From Petrosia ficiformis (taxonomy: Eukaryota > Porifera > Demospongiae > Haplosclerida > Petrosiidae), in the NCBI GenBank assembly GCA_947044365.1, contig OX345636.1:5414001-5478000 (forward strand): a DNA stretch of 64,000 bases, in the 5' to 3' direction. Each line of letters starts with the position of its first letter. The first letter of the stretch is position 1. Under the pieces are notes generated by a model. That model did not search any database. It was not told the DNA's origin and saw nothing but the letters and a program-made list of their open reading frames with translations. A program made the translations under genes and the position numbers. Of this stretch, positions 11,270 through 23,069 are shown in pieces.

Positions 11270-12110
11270 TTCTATATAGTGAACCTTTACACATTAAATA
11301 TACAGGTTTTCAAGTTTCGTTTACCAAAATAGTAGGTACAGGCTAAATAAATGTAATTTTTACAGAATTAAATTAATATTTGCAGAGATACATTCATAAT
11401 ACAATGTTATTTGGAAATATTTATTCAAGTTCAGGAATTCAACTTTCATGGTTGCCAGTCACATTGGACTCATGTATAGGTCACTAGGGGGTGACACATA
11501 TACATATTTATATACACATGATGAAAGAATCGAGAATGGCGAAACACAGACAGCATCTGATCCATCCAAAGGAGGGTTTATCTTGTTTGTCTGCTATCAT
11601 ATCTGCCAGTCTTTTATAAAATATTGTTCATTCTCTACCCATGCTACCAATGATGAGAACACCAAATGGATAAATCATCAACACCTTCATCTAAAGTATG
11701 CATTATTGTAATAATATTTATTATTATTGATTTATATTACTGTTAGATCCACAGAATCTTATAAATTCAGTTACTTTCATAGGATAATCAGCTTCAAGAG
11801 CCACAGCAAGATCCTCTTCACAGAATGCCTGATTATCAACAAATATCAGCAAAATTAAGCCCAGGAATTTTATGTTTGACAGGGAACATAGAGTGAGGAT
11901 TCTAAGTTTCCAGTTTCTATCAACTGCATAGCACAAATGCATTCTAACTTTCATAATCAATAAGATTTATTTAGGAGTGATCATACACTATATAGCCATG
12001 TCTGACACATACTTTCTAGTGAGTTTGAATGTATGACCTCATGAGGTGTACATATTATTATAATATACATTTCCTCAAATATAGAATATTGTGATTTAAA
12101 TGCTATGCCT
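11270..12110. repeat. Segment duplicated at 30.15-31.75 kb
   Basis: Blocks at 11,340-11,470, 11,480-11,960 and 11,985-12,170 recur in the same order at 30,165-30,235, 30,720-31,345 and 31,555-31,730. The duplicate carries extra sequence, including a GGCCCGCAGGGCC-type insertion at ~30,225-30,480. This segment contains a fragment of the small membrane-protein frame. Confidence 0.75.
11724..11960 (-). CDS. Small hydrophobic-segment protein, short copy
   Basis: A 78-residue frame nearly identical to the N-terminal two-thirds of the 109-residue frame at 31,010-31,339. It has a basic start (KVRMHLCYAVDRN), a hydrophobic stretch (FLGLILLIFVDNQAF) and an acidic tail (FCEEDLAVALEADYP, IRFCGSNSN). 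It lacks a short run of residues before the hydrophobic segment (IASTFLG in the other copy is IKFLG) and ends early. The family is unknown to me; it may be one exon of a larger gene or a decayed copy. Preservation of the frame across the two copies is the only support for coding. Confidence 0.35.
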   Translation of the reverse strand: MIMKVRMHLCYAVDRNWKLRILTLCSLSNIKFLGLILLIFVDNQAFCEEDLAVALEADYPMKVTEFIRFCGSNSNINQ

Positions 12111-12219
12111 GACTGAGGTATCATGAATCTCTGCAGTATTTTGTTGTTCCTTTAAAAAGTCAGTGCAGTAGTCGAAGTAAACATTTGTAAACCAGACCCA
12201 GACAATTGCAAAAACTTTT

Positions 12220-12477
12220 TTTTTGCCAAAGAAGGCTATATACAGCTATGTATATGTTGTATTTAGGATTGATAAAGAGAAGGGTCTGATACTGGCTGAA
12301 AATTACAAAAGGGGTCATTGTAGCCGGTAATAAACAAGCAACAGTTTGTCCATTTGAAGTGGTATTATAAACATTTATAGTTTATGTTAGTGTTATGTGT
12401 GTTTATATAGTAAATTTTCAAGCCACTTCACTGCAAGAAATTGACTTATGAGGTGGCATTATTATCTTCACAAGCAT
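12220..12477. repeat. Repeat C (AAAGGGGTCATTGTAGCC block)
   Basis: The block TCTGATACTGGCTGAAAATTACAAAAGGGGTCA and the following AAGCAACAGTTTGTCCATTTGAAGTGG recur at 33,500, 36,540 and 38,590, always directly before the TTAA-bounded element described next, so these units move or duplicate together. Confidence 0.75.
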
Positions 12478-13055
12478 TAACTGTATAGGTGTGAGGGTCA
12501 AATGTCACATATATGTGAGTTGGAGTGTGTTCATAGCATTACGAGGCACTCCAAATGGTTGTTAGTGTTAGGAATAAGTCATGAAAATGGCTAAAAAAAA
12601 GTTGATGGTTTTTCGGCCACAATTTGTCCCGGATATCGAGCATGGGTTGTCACCCCGTTAAAAGGTAATTGAAGGGGGCAAAGCCCCTCATCGCCCACGC
12701 AATTTTGGGATTCAGTGACACCGCCCACGCAATCTGGTCTGTAGCTGAGACATTTCTCTTGCTGTGAAACCTGATATCACAGGTGTAGCTGATGTCAAAA
12801 TGAAGTGGGGTCATTTCGTTTGCCCCAGTTGCAGTCAAAAGAGGGAAAACACTGCATTTGAATTAGTCCTAAAAAGCACTTGGGGACTTGCGAGTCCTGG
12901 TAAGCAAGTTGCTAGAAGTAGTACTCCCTGTCAAAAAAGGGGGCAAGTTTGGGGTACAGCAACCTAACAGTGCCCACTGTGGCCAAGATATCTGCAGCAG
13001 ATATGCCAGTGTTGGAAATTTGAAGAATTTTGAAAAACACACTCAGTGGTCTAAG
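12478..13055 (+). mobile_element. TTAA-bounded MITE-like element, full copy
   Basis: Starts at TTAACTGTATAGGTGTGAGG and ends at GTGGTCTAAGGGTTAA. Copies: 33,709-34,314 and 38,787-39,334 (same orientation), 50,569-51,148 (inverted), and partial ones at 23,070-23,297, 24,653-24,765 and 36,729-37,000. TTAA boundaries and a CCCTTAGANCACTG-type end suggest a piggyBac-like non-autonomous element; this is inference since no transposase is present. Internal landmarks: TGGTTTTTCGGCCACA, GGGGGCAAAGCCCCTCA, GCTGAGACATTTCTCT. Confidence 0.7.
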
Positions 13056-13125
13056 GGTTAATGCATCTCTGCATTAATGCACCAGTGCATCAATGCAACG
13101 AGTTAATGCATTGATGCACTGATTT
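13052..13125. repeat. TGCATC minisatellite, short copy
   Basis: Degenerate repeats of TTAATGCATC / AGTGCATC directly abutting the MITE end. Longer versions follow the MITE copies at 34,312-34,495 and 39,332-39,490. Confidence 0.8.
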
Positions 13126-14184
13126 TGTTTATTGGAAGTGTTTGAATAACTACTCTGTCTGATATTCAACCTATACCTCCACATATAATAATTTTTAGAA
13201 TACATTCATTTTTGCATTTGGTTTGGACCGGATTTGTACTAGATCACATTAGGAATGCTAGTGATTTCAACTATTATGTATAATTATCAGTATAGATAAA
13301 TACTTGGCAGAGTTTCAGATTTGTATTTCAAATACAACTATTTATATTACAAAATATAATACAAGCATATGGATTATTTTCAATCTGTTATGGGTATTAA
13401 TTGATCATTGTCATATTTAAGCTTATTTGAGGAGTTTCAATCCAATACTTTCTTTAATGTTTTCACAATCTCTACTCAAATGTTTTTAGTAATTAGGAAA
13501 TTTGAAATCTATGGACCAGATTGGTGTTCCATAGCATTAGATGTAGGAAAGTTAGTAATTTCAATTATTATGTGTAATGAACAGTGTAGATAAATACTTG
13601 CCACAGTTTCAGAGATTTCAGGACTTGTATTTCAGTAAAAACTATTAATATAAGGATAAATACATATCACTTAAAGAGTATGGACCAGATTCGTTATCCA
13701 TCACTGATGAGTAAATTATCTTTTCACCTTTAAGCTTATTTGAAGTGTTTCAGTAGGTGTTCAATCTAATACAATAACCTTTCTCTTTGACTTTCAATAT
13801 TGTCACAATCTGTATATATTTAAATTTCATTAAAATACATGAAATTGGAAAGCTATGGACCAGATTGGTATTACTTCACATATGATATAGGAAAGTTAGG
13901 GATTTCAATTATACGTATAAAGAACAGTATGGATAAATACTTGCCAGAATTTCTACTTTTATATTACCATTATTATTACTGGTAATAATATATCACATAG
14001 TGTACTTATGGATTAAGGACCAGATTCATTATCCATGACTCATTTTGTTTTGTTGTTTTTAATTTAATTTGAATTGTTTCAAGTGGTGATCAATCTGATA
14101 TAATAACTACTATTTTTGACTTCCAATGTTGTCACCTTCACCATTTTTAGAATACATAAAGGCTGAAATTTATTTGCAGGATTG

Positions 14185-14825
14185 TTATTACATCACATTA
14201 GATATAGGAAAGTTAGCGATTTCGCACACGCAGTCCTTCCATATTTACAGGTGGAACATAGTAGTTCTTTTTCACCACTGTACACAATTCCAAAGCTTTC
14301 ATCTGCCATTACACATATGGCTCCTTCACTACCAACTTCATTATAAGTGGGAAATTCCTAAGAATAAAGAAATATCTTTAGCATTATCAATGAGGGGATG
14401 ACATACAATTGATGATTCCTCCAAATTTAACTCAGAAACTGGAAAATCAAAGGCAGAATAAGAATGATCTGTAAAAAGAGTATAAACAGTAAAGTTCACC
14501 TGTAAAGACATAATTGATAAGCACCTTTCAAGTCATACTCTGCTGATATACCATGAAGTCCATCAATACATTCACAAGCAAAATGCTTGACAGCTTCAAT
14601 ATGATAACATTCAGGATAGGTATTGTTAACTTCTGTGAAATTGTTATCTATATATGTGTTGAGCCCCAATAGATACTCTTTTCGTCTGTTATTACAACTG
14701 CACCAGTACATCCAAAAACAATCACCAAGAAAGCACTTTCCACAACGTGATACAAATGAATATCTGTGTGGCTATAGATATTTAAAATTGAATGGATGCA
14801 GAATTGAATAAACACCTGTAGTACT
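14185..14825 (-). CDS. Exons of the foldback element's gene (Cys-cluster C-terminus)
   Basis: Three exon-like blocks lie on the minus strand. (a) ~14,800-14,480 encodes a Cys-rich region (SRCGKCFLGDCFW, then CSCNNRRKEYLLG, YPECYHIEAV, FACECIDGLHG) and ends at a donor CAG|GTGAAC. (b) ~14,473-14,410 (FDFPVSELNLEESS) lies between acceptor TTTTTACAG and donor GTATGT. (c) After acceptor TTATTCTTAG at ~14,360 the frame reads GAICVMADESFGIVYSGEKE and then LCSTCKYGRTACAK, and its stop codon falls inside the first unit of the left repeat arm. Phases between (a) and (b) do not join simply. The C..C......C cluster resembles zinc-binding ends of large transposases; the exact family is unknown. Confidence 0.45.
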
Positions 14826-15091
14826 GCATAATCATACTATACTACTATTATACATATATCAAACTAGATGTCTTTGAGCTATTTTGGGAATTAATATAGA
14901 AAAGGATCATGAACATCACTATAATTCAAGCTTATTACTCCAGAGTCTTACTATAAGTGAATGAGTTATAGAAGAAAAATCTTGTACAAGAAAGTTCCTT
15001 AATGTGCTGTCACACAAAGCAAGTGAACTTTTAATTCGTAATAGTACATCTCACTGTCTGTAATGAATCCAACTTCATCTTTTTTCTTCAC

Positions 15092-15818
15092 CTAATGATT
15101 TAATTTGTAATTACAGACAAATCTTACACCTATTATATATGCTGTCCTCACATTTGAATCCCATTCCTTATCTACTTCACTTGTACCACCTATAGATTGT
15201 ATATTATAACCTTCAGAGAACAATGAATCATCAGATATATCACTGTTGTGAAGTCTTGACGAGTATTGCTAAAATAATATGTATGGTAACAAATATGGTG
15301 GCAATAATACCCATACAAAAATCAAATATTTTACCTTTCCCGTGGAATGTTGAGTATACGTAGGCCTTTTAGCGTAACTTTCTAAAGATGTCTCCCCACC
15401 TAAGAATATCATTTGCGCAATTATTAATTTTTGAAACAGTTCATAATTCTTACTTTGCCTTTGTCTTTTTAGATTTTTGTTACTGAAATTGTATTTATAT
15501 TCTCCAGCCCTTCTAACTTCCTTCCAAGTCAACTCTATGTGTCTTGGTATAAGCCGAGCAGGATAACCCTGAAAACCATGCATTAAGGTAATTACAAAGT
15601 AGTTAGTTTATGAGATTTCATTGCAATCACAATAGTTGTAAACTCATGTATTGCCATTATTATACATAGTATTCAAACAAACAATTCTTCTCTAAACTAT
15701 TATCTAAACTACTATTTCTCAATTAAATCATTGAGATAAGATTAAAGCATAAATAGAAAATAAATACCTTTTCTAGAAGAGTTTGAACTTTTTTTTCTTT
15801 CTTAATTCTTTCAGCCAT
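15092..15818 (-). CDS. Three-exon gene inside the foldback element, 153 aa, unknown function
   Basis: Exon 1 is 15,818-15,768 (MAERIKKEKKVQTLLEK), exon 2 is 15,568-15,335 (starts GYPARLIPRH, contains ELTWKEVRRAGEYKY), exon 3 is 15,268-15,092 (ends VCNYKLNH, stop). Both introns are in phase 0 with donor GTATTT or GTAAAA and acceptors TTTTCAG and TTTTAG. The start is the first Met of an exon rich in Lys/Glu. The product is basic, with a likely helical N-terminus; I recognise no family. Its place between inverted repeat arms suggests it belongs to the element, either as its own gene or as the N-terminal part of a longer one with the Cys-cluster exons downstream at 14.2-14.8 kb. Confidence 0.5.
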
Positions 15819-18800
15819 TATTATAAACATAATAACTAATCATAATTAATTATTCTTGCAAAGCATAATTTATTTTTTAAAAAATTATCTTCATTAGGCA
15901 CTTAGCAGTCTCCAAATCAGAAGTTAAGTAATAGCCTTAGCAACTAGCTAGAAGAATTGACTTACAATAAGCATGTCATAATATAAGAAATAATTAAATA
16001 ATTATTGAGTATAAAAACAAAAATTCCTATGGACGATATTTATTTTAGAGATAATTATTATACTAATAGTTAGAATGTGAATGGTGTACTTTTAGCTATC
16101 ATGTTTCTGTATTCCTTTACAGTCAGGAGCACTCTAGTATTGAATGAAATTGAAGATTGCCAGTGCTATTAATAACTACTGCTATATTAAACTCATTTCC
16201 CCTTTACAAGTTTGAGATACTTAGATAATATTGGAAATTAGGAAGTACAATGAAATGAAGAACAGCATTGAAACCAAAATTTAATATCTCTAGGAGATGA
16301 GAAATGCATAGTCTAAGTAAAAGGAAAAGTAAAACACTGCATTTTTACTATAATATATCTCTATTATAATATTGATAATGATTATGTAATGTTGTGTCTA
16401 GTAGATTGATTTTCAGTTTTCTTTTTCATAAATTGGTTTAGAGATGGTTTTCATCAGTATAAATTTTGTAATACCATGCTACTTTTTTTCACTTTTAGCA
16501 TAGACATCACCGAACCTGTCACAAGTACATACCGTTCCAGTATACTAACTTTGGTATATCTAATGTGATATAATGTCAATATGGTCCGCAGATTTTCAGT
16601 TTTGTGTGCTATAGAAATTTAAGATATTGACCACAGTGAAAGTCAGAGAGAGTAGCTATTACATTCTATTAAAAAGCACTTGAAACCCTTCAAATAAATT
16701 TAAATACGAGAAAGAAATATTCACAATAGAATCTGGTCCATCATTACACATAATTGTCTCTAATCATATAGTTATATATATCGAAATACAAATCTCAACA
16801 ACTTTGAATCTCTGGAAAGTACATTTACCTCTACTGATCATTATACATATAAATGTAAATACTAACTCTCCTATATCTAATGTGATGTAATATGCTTCCG
16901 GTCCTAGGTTTCCAACTTCATGAATTCTACAGACATCTAAGTACAGATAGTTAAGGAGTAGGTTATTGTATTTGATTGAACACCTATTGAAACACTTCAA
17001 ATAAGCTTACTCATAATTGATAGATAATGAATCTGCTCCTTACTCTATAAGTACAAGTACATAGTACGTTATATAATTAACAGTATAATAATAATTATTG
17101 CTGAAATACAAGTCCAGGAAACTCTAAAAGTCTGTCAAGTATTTATCCATACATTTCATTACACATAATAATTATTATTGAAAACACTAACTTTCCTATT
17201 CAAGCAATTATTGTATCAGATTGATCACCACTTGAAAGCACTTTAAATTAATTTAAACACGACAAAGTTAACTTACTCATAGCAGATGGATAATGAAGCT
17301 TGTCCTTACTCCACAAGTACACTATGTGTTATAATAATTGCAAACACTATCTTTCTTGTATCTAATGCGATGGAATACAAACCAACTTCATTTAGTGTAA
17401 TGAAATTTAAGTACATAATATTATTGTGACACCATTGAAAGTCATGGAGAGTAGTTATTGTATTAGATTGAACACCTCTTGAAACACTTCAAATTAATTT
17501 AAAGACAACAAAGACAATTTAGTCATAATTGATGTGTAATAAATCCGGTCCTTACTCCACATATAATTGAAATCACTAACTTTCCTATATCTAATGTGAT
17601 GTAATGCCAATCCGGTCCATAGCTTTCCAACTTCATGTATTGTAAAGAAATTTAAGTACATATTGTGAGAACATTGAAAGTCAAATAGAGTTGTTATTGT
17701 ATTAGATTGAACACCAGATGAAACACTTCAAATAAGCTAAAAGTTGAAAAAATAATTTGGTCATAATAATGGAAAATGAATCCGGTCCATACTCCATAAG
17801 CACATAGTACGTTATATAATTGTCAGTATAATGATAGTTATTACTCAAATGCAAGTTCTGAAAGCTCTGAAACTCTGGCAAGTATTTATTTATACTGTTC
17901 TTTATACATAATATTATAATTGAAATCACTAACTTTCCTATATCTAATGTGATGTAATGCCAATCCGGTCCATAGCTTTCCAACTTCATGTATTGTAAAG
18001 AAATTTAAGTACATACTGTGAGAACATTGAAAGTCAAAGAGAGTTGTTATTGTATTAGATTGAACACCAGATGAAACACTTCAAATAAACTAAAAGTTGA
18101 AAAAATAATTTGGTCATAATAATGGAAAATGAATCCAGTCCATACTCCATAAGCACATAGTACGTTATATAATTGTCAGTATAATAATAGTTATTACTGA
18201 AATGCAAGTTCTGAAAGCTCTGAAACTCTGGCAAGTATTTATTTATACTGTTCTTTATACATAATGTTATAATTGAAATCACTAACTTTCCTATATCTAA
18301 TGTGATGTAATGCCAATCCGGTCCATAGCTTTCCAACTTCATGTATTGTAAAGAAATTTAAGTACATATTGTGACAAAATTGAATGTCAAAAAGACTAGT
18401 TATTATATTAGATGGAACACCTGTTGAAACACTTCAAATCAATTGCAAAACAACAAAGACAATTTAGTCATAAATTTTGGATAATGAATCCGGTCCTTAC
18501 TCCATGAGCACATAGTACGTTATATAATTATCAGTAAAATAATCCTTAAATACAAGTTCTGAAAGCTTTGAAACTCTGGCAAGTATTTATTTATACTGTT
18601 CTTTATACATATAATTGAAATCACTATCTTTCCTATATCTAATGTGATGTAATGCCAATCCGGTCCATGGCTTTCCAACTTCATGTATTGTAAAGAAATT
18701 TAAGTACATATTGTGACAACATTGAAAGTCAAAGAGACTAGTTATTATATTAGATGAAACACCTGTTGAAACACTTTAAATCAATTGAAAAACAACAAAA

Positions 18801-19119
18801 ACAATTTAGTCATAATTGATGTATGATGAATCTGGTCCTTACTCCATAAGCACATAATACGTTATGTAATTGTCAGTACAATAATAATTATTACTGAAAT
18901 ACAAGTTCTGAAAGCTCTGAAACTCTGGCAAGTATATATTTATCCACACTGACTATCGCAATCACTAACTTTCCTGTTATGTACAGATGCGATATCCGGT
19001 GCGTGTGTTGTATGGGTTAAAATGTATCTGGTATTCGGTACGTGGTATACGTATCCGGTCCTCTTAACCGGTTGATTTCCCAAAACGTACACTTTTAATA
19101 TATGCAAATGCTGAGCGCA

Positions 19120-19456
19120 CGAGACTATAGCCAGGACTACTTCAATTGTGTTTGATTTGATGCAGTACTTTGCTATCAATAGTCATGATATATAGTAGCA
19201 TTTATGTTTAGACGTCTAGATATCCCCAGGAATCTTTTTAAGTCTGGAAATAGTAACTGTGAGTGATAAAATTGTCATAACCTTTTATTCTAGCAAAAGC
19301 TTATGTTCTTTTTATAATTTGCAGTCTGCCAGTAGCTCGTTTGAGCTGCCAATGTCCGTAGGTTTCCAAAAAATTTGCGAACAGACGGACACACATACAG
19401 GCACACATGCAATATGATTACCATACCCTTCCGCCTACTCTTTGCTGCGAGGGTAA
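19120..19456 (-). repeat. Dispersed element, copy 2 of 3 (GCGAGGGTA end), truncated
   Basis: Shares GCCAGGACTACTTCAATTGT, GTCTAGATNTCCC, AATTGTCATAACC, TTTGCGAACAGACGGACACA and the end TTTGCTGCGAGGGTAATTA with the copy at 6,170-6,660. The segment beyond GTAGCCAGGACTACTTC is missing, so it is truncated at that end. Confidence 0.8.
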
Positions 19457-19997
19457 TTAGAAAGATTTACAAATCAATCCATCATCTGGTCCACAAAGAA
19501 TTGTTATCAACAGAGGTATAAAAAAATGAGATACTATATATACAGCTATAAACGCTAATATTGAGAAACCTTTGCTTGGTATTTATCTTTCAAGCAAAAG
19601 CAGTGGGAGGAGAAGTAGCACAAAAATTGGATCAAAGAAAGATATACAGTTTACCTGGTAGTTAATTAATATTTTGAAATTAATTTTAGTCAGTTACTAA
19701 ACTTGCACCACATACACAACACTGCAAAGTGGAATTGTTAAAATAACAAATGTATTGGTTAGTACAGTTGCAAGGATTTAACAATTAGTTGGTTGTTCAG
19801 CATACTAATGCTGTAACTATATATATTTTGTATAAAATATGTAAAAATATATGTACATAATTACTCAACTACATTTGTTGTTTATGCAGATGTTAGAATG
19901 GCAATACTAATAATACACCACGGGTTGTATATACAATTATATGCTATATTATATAGCTGCAATATTGGATGGATATATAATTATGCTTGTTACCATA

Positions 19998-21173
19998 TGT
20001 GACCCGATGTGAGAAAATAGGGCTTCTGTCGCAAAATTTGAAAATTGAGTTTTTATCATACCTGAATAGAGCGTTAAGTTAGCTTTCCTTTGGTATATCA
20101 TACGTCCTGAACAAATATAATACGAAGGAACAGCAAGCGCTTAAACCGTTGGCACTAAAAATCTACCATTTTGAGAAAAACGCAATTGAAGTATAACATG
20201 TAGTAACATCATTAACTCCGTAAATTACCTTTGTTTATAAATGCACGTGACATTTTCCACGTGTTTGAACAGAACAAAATGGAGGATCATCAGTATCTTT
20301 CAGAAATCTTCTTCAATCGTCATGTAAGTAACTCATTATACATGTTATAATCATTCATTATACTTTAATGAAACATTAGTTAATATTAGAATAAAATATG
20401 AAGCAGGGTTTCTTGTATGCAATCTGTTTTCTTCTGTGATAACTCTCCTATAGTGATGTAGAAAGAAATAATATTTTTCATGTAATTTAGGGACTTACCT
20501 AGCCTTTTAGTGACCCTCTTCATCTTTAGCTGAAACATATACCTACATACAAAAAGTATATTTACTGTTAATGTCTTATTTAACAGGTCAAGTTTATTTT
20601 CAGGACCCACAAATTTCAAGAATTATCTGTATACAAAACACAACTAGTATTCATGAATAATTATTTCCCATTCATGTCTTTATTTCCATCATTCACTGTT
20701 GTATATGCTTATTGATTAATAAATTTTAATTGTTTTGATATAATTATAATGTATTAACTTTAATTGTCAACTCACAGTTTCATGATCACTGATATGGTAG
20801 GTATGTCCTTCAACTTCTTGATTAGTTCATCTTGCTCCCTTTCTTCATAGTTTTACAGAGTATACCAGCAGAATTATGTTGCCATGTTTTCCATTGCTAG
20901 GGGGTGTGGCAGCATATGCCCGTATACATTTCCGTGTAATTATTCGCGCTACGGTGAAGATGAAGTTCGATAGGGGTTGCTTTAACGGATGCTAGGGAAG
21001 CTTATGGAGCTCTCCAAGCCTCATTAAAGATATCATTTGGAAGGTTATACATTATTAATGCATTTTAAGCCAAAAAACCGTGATCGCCCATGTAACATGT
21101 AACTACACATTTTCACTCATATCTCAAATTTATAATTTGCGACATAAGCCCTATTTTCTCACATCCGGTCACA
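19998..21173. mobile_element. TA-flanked DNA element with ~45 bp terminal inverted repeats
   Basis: Left end TGTGACCCGATGTGAGAAAA and right end (reverse complement) TGTGACCGGATGTGAGAAAA continue to match through TAGGGCTTNTGTCGCAAA. Both ends are flanked by TA (19,996-19,997 and 21,174-21,175), as for Tc1/mariner-type elements. The 1,176 bp interior has no transposase. It holds a CACGTG-rich stretch and a short start, ATGGAGGATCATCAG, encoding MEDHQYLSEIFFNRH before a GTAAGT donor. Confidence 0.8.
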
Positions 21174-21239
21174 TATGACATGTACTTCATAGTAGCCAAT
21201 ATAGATCAAGATGAAATGAATATTTTATCATTTATCTTT

Positions 21240-21425
21240 TGTACCAAAACTAAACTAAAACTAGAAAAATTGTATTGTATCAAAACTAAACTAAAAAGAA
21301 ATCTGGAAATAAAACTAAAACTAAACTAAAAATTGATTGGCTACCAAAACTAAAACTAACTGAAACTACTTTTGCCTTTCAAAATTAAAACTAAACTAAA
21401 ACAAAAATGTAATACCCTAACCAAA
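21240..21425. repeat. AAACTAAAACTAAA block (cassette flank)
   Basis: Same low-complexity block as at 9,115-9,515, here ending in AATACCCTAACCAAAACAAC just left of the intact fibrinogen-like gene. Confidence 0.75.
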
Positions 21426-21508
21426 ACAACCCTAATATACACATTATAATATTTCAACACTTACATAATCATAACTAACTATAATTATTATAATATTTAT
21501 GCAATGGA

Positions 21509-22537
21509 CTATTTCACAAAAATTTCTATTATGTCCAGAAGGGTATCCTCATCCTTTGCTTTCTGATTACTGCAAACCCTCAACTCGATGTTTTCAGTAA
21601 TTGCTTTATTCAATGTCTTGATAAACCATGGCTTGTTATGAATAGTACAACAAGGCTGTGTTATATTACAAGTATTCATATCCCACAAAGTATTGTTTGT
21701 ATAGAGAATTTGTTCGAAGTGAAACTCTGGTGAAGTTGAATAAAATTCACAGTAATAATCTGAACCTACAAATGCTGGGATATTAAGACATGGACAATAT
21801 ATGCTGTAATTACTCCATATTGCAGCATAAGTCCAGATATGTTGACGAGGAAGGCTATCATAAGTAATGGAAATACCATCAACATAGGGTGAATCTATGC
21901 TTGATCCACCAAACCCATCGGGTGATCCGAACATGTACCCTCTGATTTGTCCACAAATGTTTTTGTACTTGATTCCATATGAGGAAAACACAGTTGAGTT
22001 ACAACTTCCTGAAGAAGATGTAGACCTACCACAAACACTACGGTCAATGTTGTCATACTCTTGCATTATCAGTCCAGGAGGACATGTAGTGCCAGATTCA
22101 CTCATATTGATGTAAGCCACTCTTGTCCATCCTCCCTCACCATCGCAATTGATTCCTTCCATGTCACAATAGACACTGATAGTACTTCCATTAGTCAGAG
22201 TTATGTTGTAATATCCTGACTTAACACTAGGATTAGCTTTATGTATACCTGCACAGGAGAAGTTGTTATAGAACAGTAAGCAAGAAGCTGGTAGCTCTGT
22301 GGGGCAAATAATATATTTATGTACGTTTCCATCTTTAAACTTGAAACTGCTTCCGATGTTGCTCATATTACAACAGTACTGTTCATAAATGGAAGGTTGA
22401 CGTTGAGTGTTACAGTCACTCATACAGTAAGGATTACCATGACTTAACTCAAAGTCAAAAACTGCAGTAATAAAAAACAAAATAAAAAAATTCATTTTTA
22501 TTACCTTATTTTGAATACAGCATAGATGATCTAGCAT
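21509..22537 (-). CDS. Fibrinogen-related-like secreted protein, intact copy B
   Basis: Single open frame of 342 residues. The likely functional start is the internal Met at residue ~15 (MNFFILFFITAVFDFELSHG), which begins a signal peptide; the first Met precedes an AAG|GTAAT donor-like site, so residues 1-14 may be untranslated or an upstream exon. Core motifs in order: SGYYNITLTNGST, VYCDMEG, GGWTRVAYINMS, CGQIRGYMFGSPDGF, PYVDGISITYD, RQHIWTYAAIWS, GSDYYCEFYST, CCTIHNKPWF, NIELRVCSN. Many paired Cys and several N-glycosylation sites (NMS, NIT, NGS) point to an extracellular lectin- or fibrinogen-like role; the ligand is unknown. The family is one I know from sponge and cnidarian gene sets. 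It shares its flanks with the other copies in this window and is one of only two undamaged ones. Confidence 0.8.
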   Translation of the reverse strand: MLDHLCCIQNKVIKMNFFILFFITAVFDFELSHGNPYCMSDCNTQRQPSIYEQYCCNMSNIGSSFKFKDGNVHKYIICPTELPASCLLFYNNFSCAGIHKANPSVKSGYYNITLTNGSTISVYCDMEGINCDGEGGWTRVAYINMSESGTTCPPGLIMQEYDNIDRSVCGRSTSSSGSCNSTVFSSYGIKYKNICGQIRGYMFGSPDGFGGSSIDSPYVDGISITYDSLPRQHIWTYAAIWSNYSIYCPCLNIPAFVGSDYYCEFYSTSPEFHFEQILYTNNTLWDMNTCNITQPCCTIHNKPWFIKTLNKAITENIELRVCSNQKAKDEDTLLDIIEIFVK

Positions 22538-22599
22538 CGACCTTTAGTATAATTTTTTAATCGAGAATAATTATGGGAGGGGCTGGAATATAAATGGTG

Positions 22600-22790
22600 G
22601 CGAACTTGGGGAAACAAAAGTACTACTAGTCTAGGGCCACAAAAAAAAAGAAGTACAGCATAAGTTATTTTTTTGTTTAAATTAAAGTATACTTACTTGC
22701 TGTATATATAGCAATAGTATAAAATGTAAGTATGAAATTGTAAGAACATCTTTTTTTGTGCAGGAAAAGGGGCTATTGCCCAATGCTTCT
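22600..22790. repeat. Repeat C upstream part (GCCACAAAAAAA...GCATAAGTTATTTT)
   Basis: Matches 33,345-33,480, 36,355-36,490 and 38,420-38,530, located behind (upstream of) fibrinogen-like copies in each case except the last. Confidence 0.6.
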
Positions 22791-23069
22791 GTCTAATAGC
22801 GTCAACAGTATACCTTTCAATGATGTATTTTATATTTTTTTCTGTGTATATACATATTTTTGTTTAGATAGGTGAATTATTATTTCCATTCCAATGTCTG
22901 AAAACAACGAATGTTACAAATAACATCTCCACAGGTATTTTGAGTAGAAATTATCATGTTTCATTAGCAGTTACTATGGGATTTGCATATTACTGTAATG
23001 CATAAATACATTGTCATTCTTTATTATGCCATGTACTTCATAATTATAAAAAACGTTTTCAATAATTTC

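Larger units (their letters stand above)
13190..18975. mobile_element. Foldback-like element with inverted arms of tandem repeats
   Basis: Left arm (~13,190-14,225): about four units at ~300-345 bp spacing, each with GGACCAGATTGGT...GATATAGGAAAGTTAG...TTTCAATTAT. Right arm (~16,520-18,975): about eight units of the same sequence in reverse complement (CTAACTTTCCTATATCTAAT, then GTGATGTAATGCCAATCCGG); starts at 17,581, 17,934, 18,287, 18,629 and 18,970 give periods of 353, 353, 342 and 341 bp. The arms bracket ~2.3 kb with minus-strand exons. Tandem-repeat inverted arms around a coding centre are the architecture of foldback transposons. Exact ends and a target-site duplication could not be fixed. 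Confidence 0.7.
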
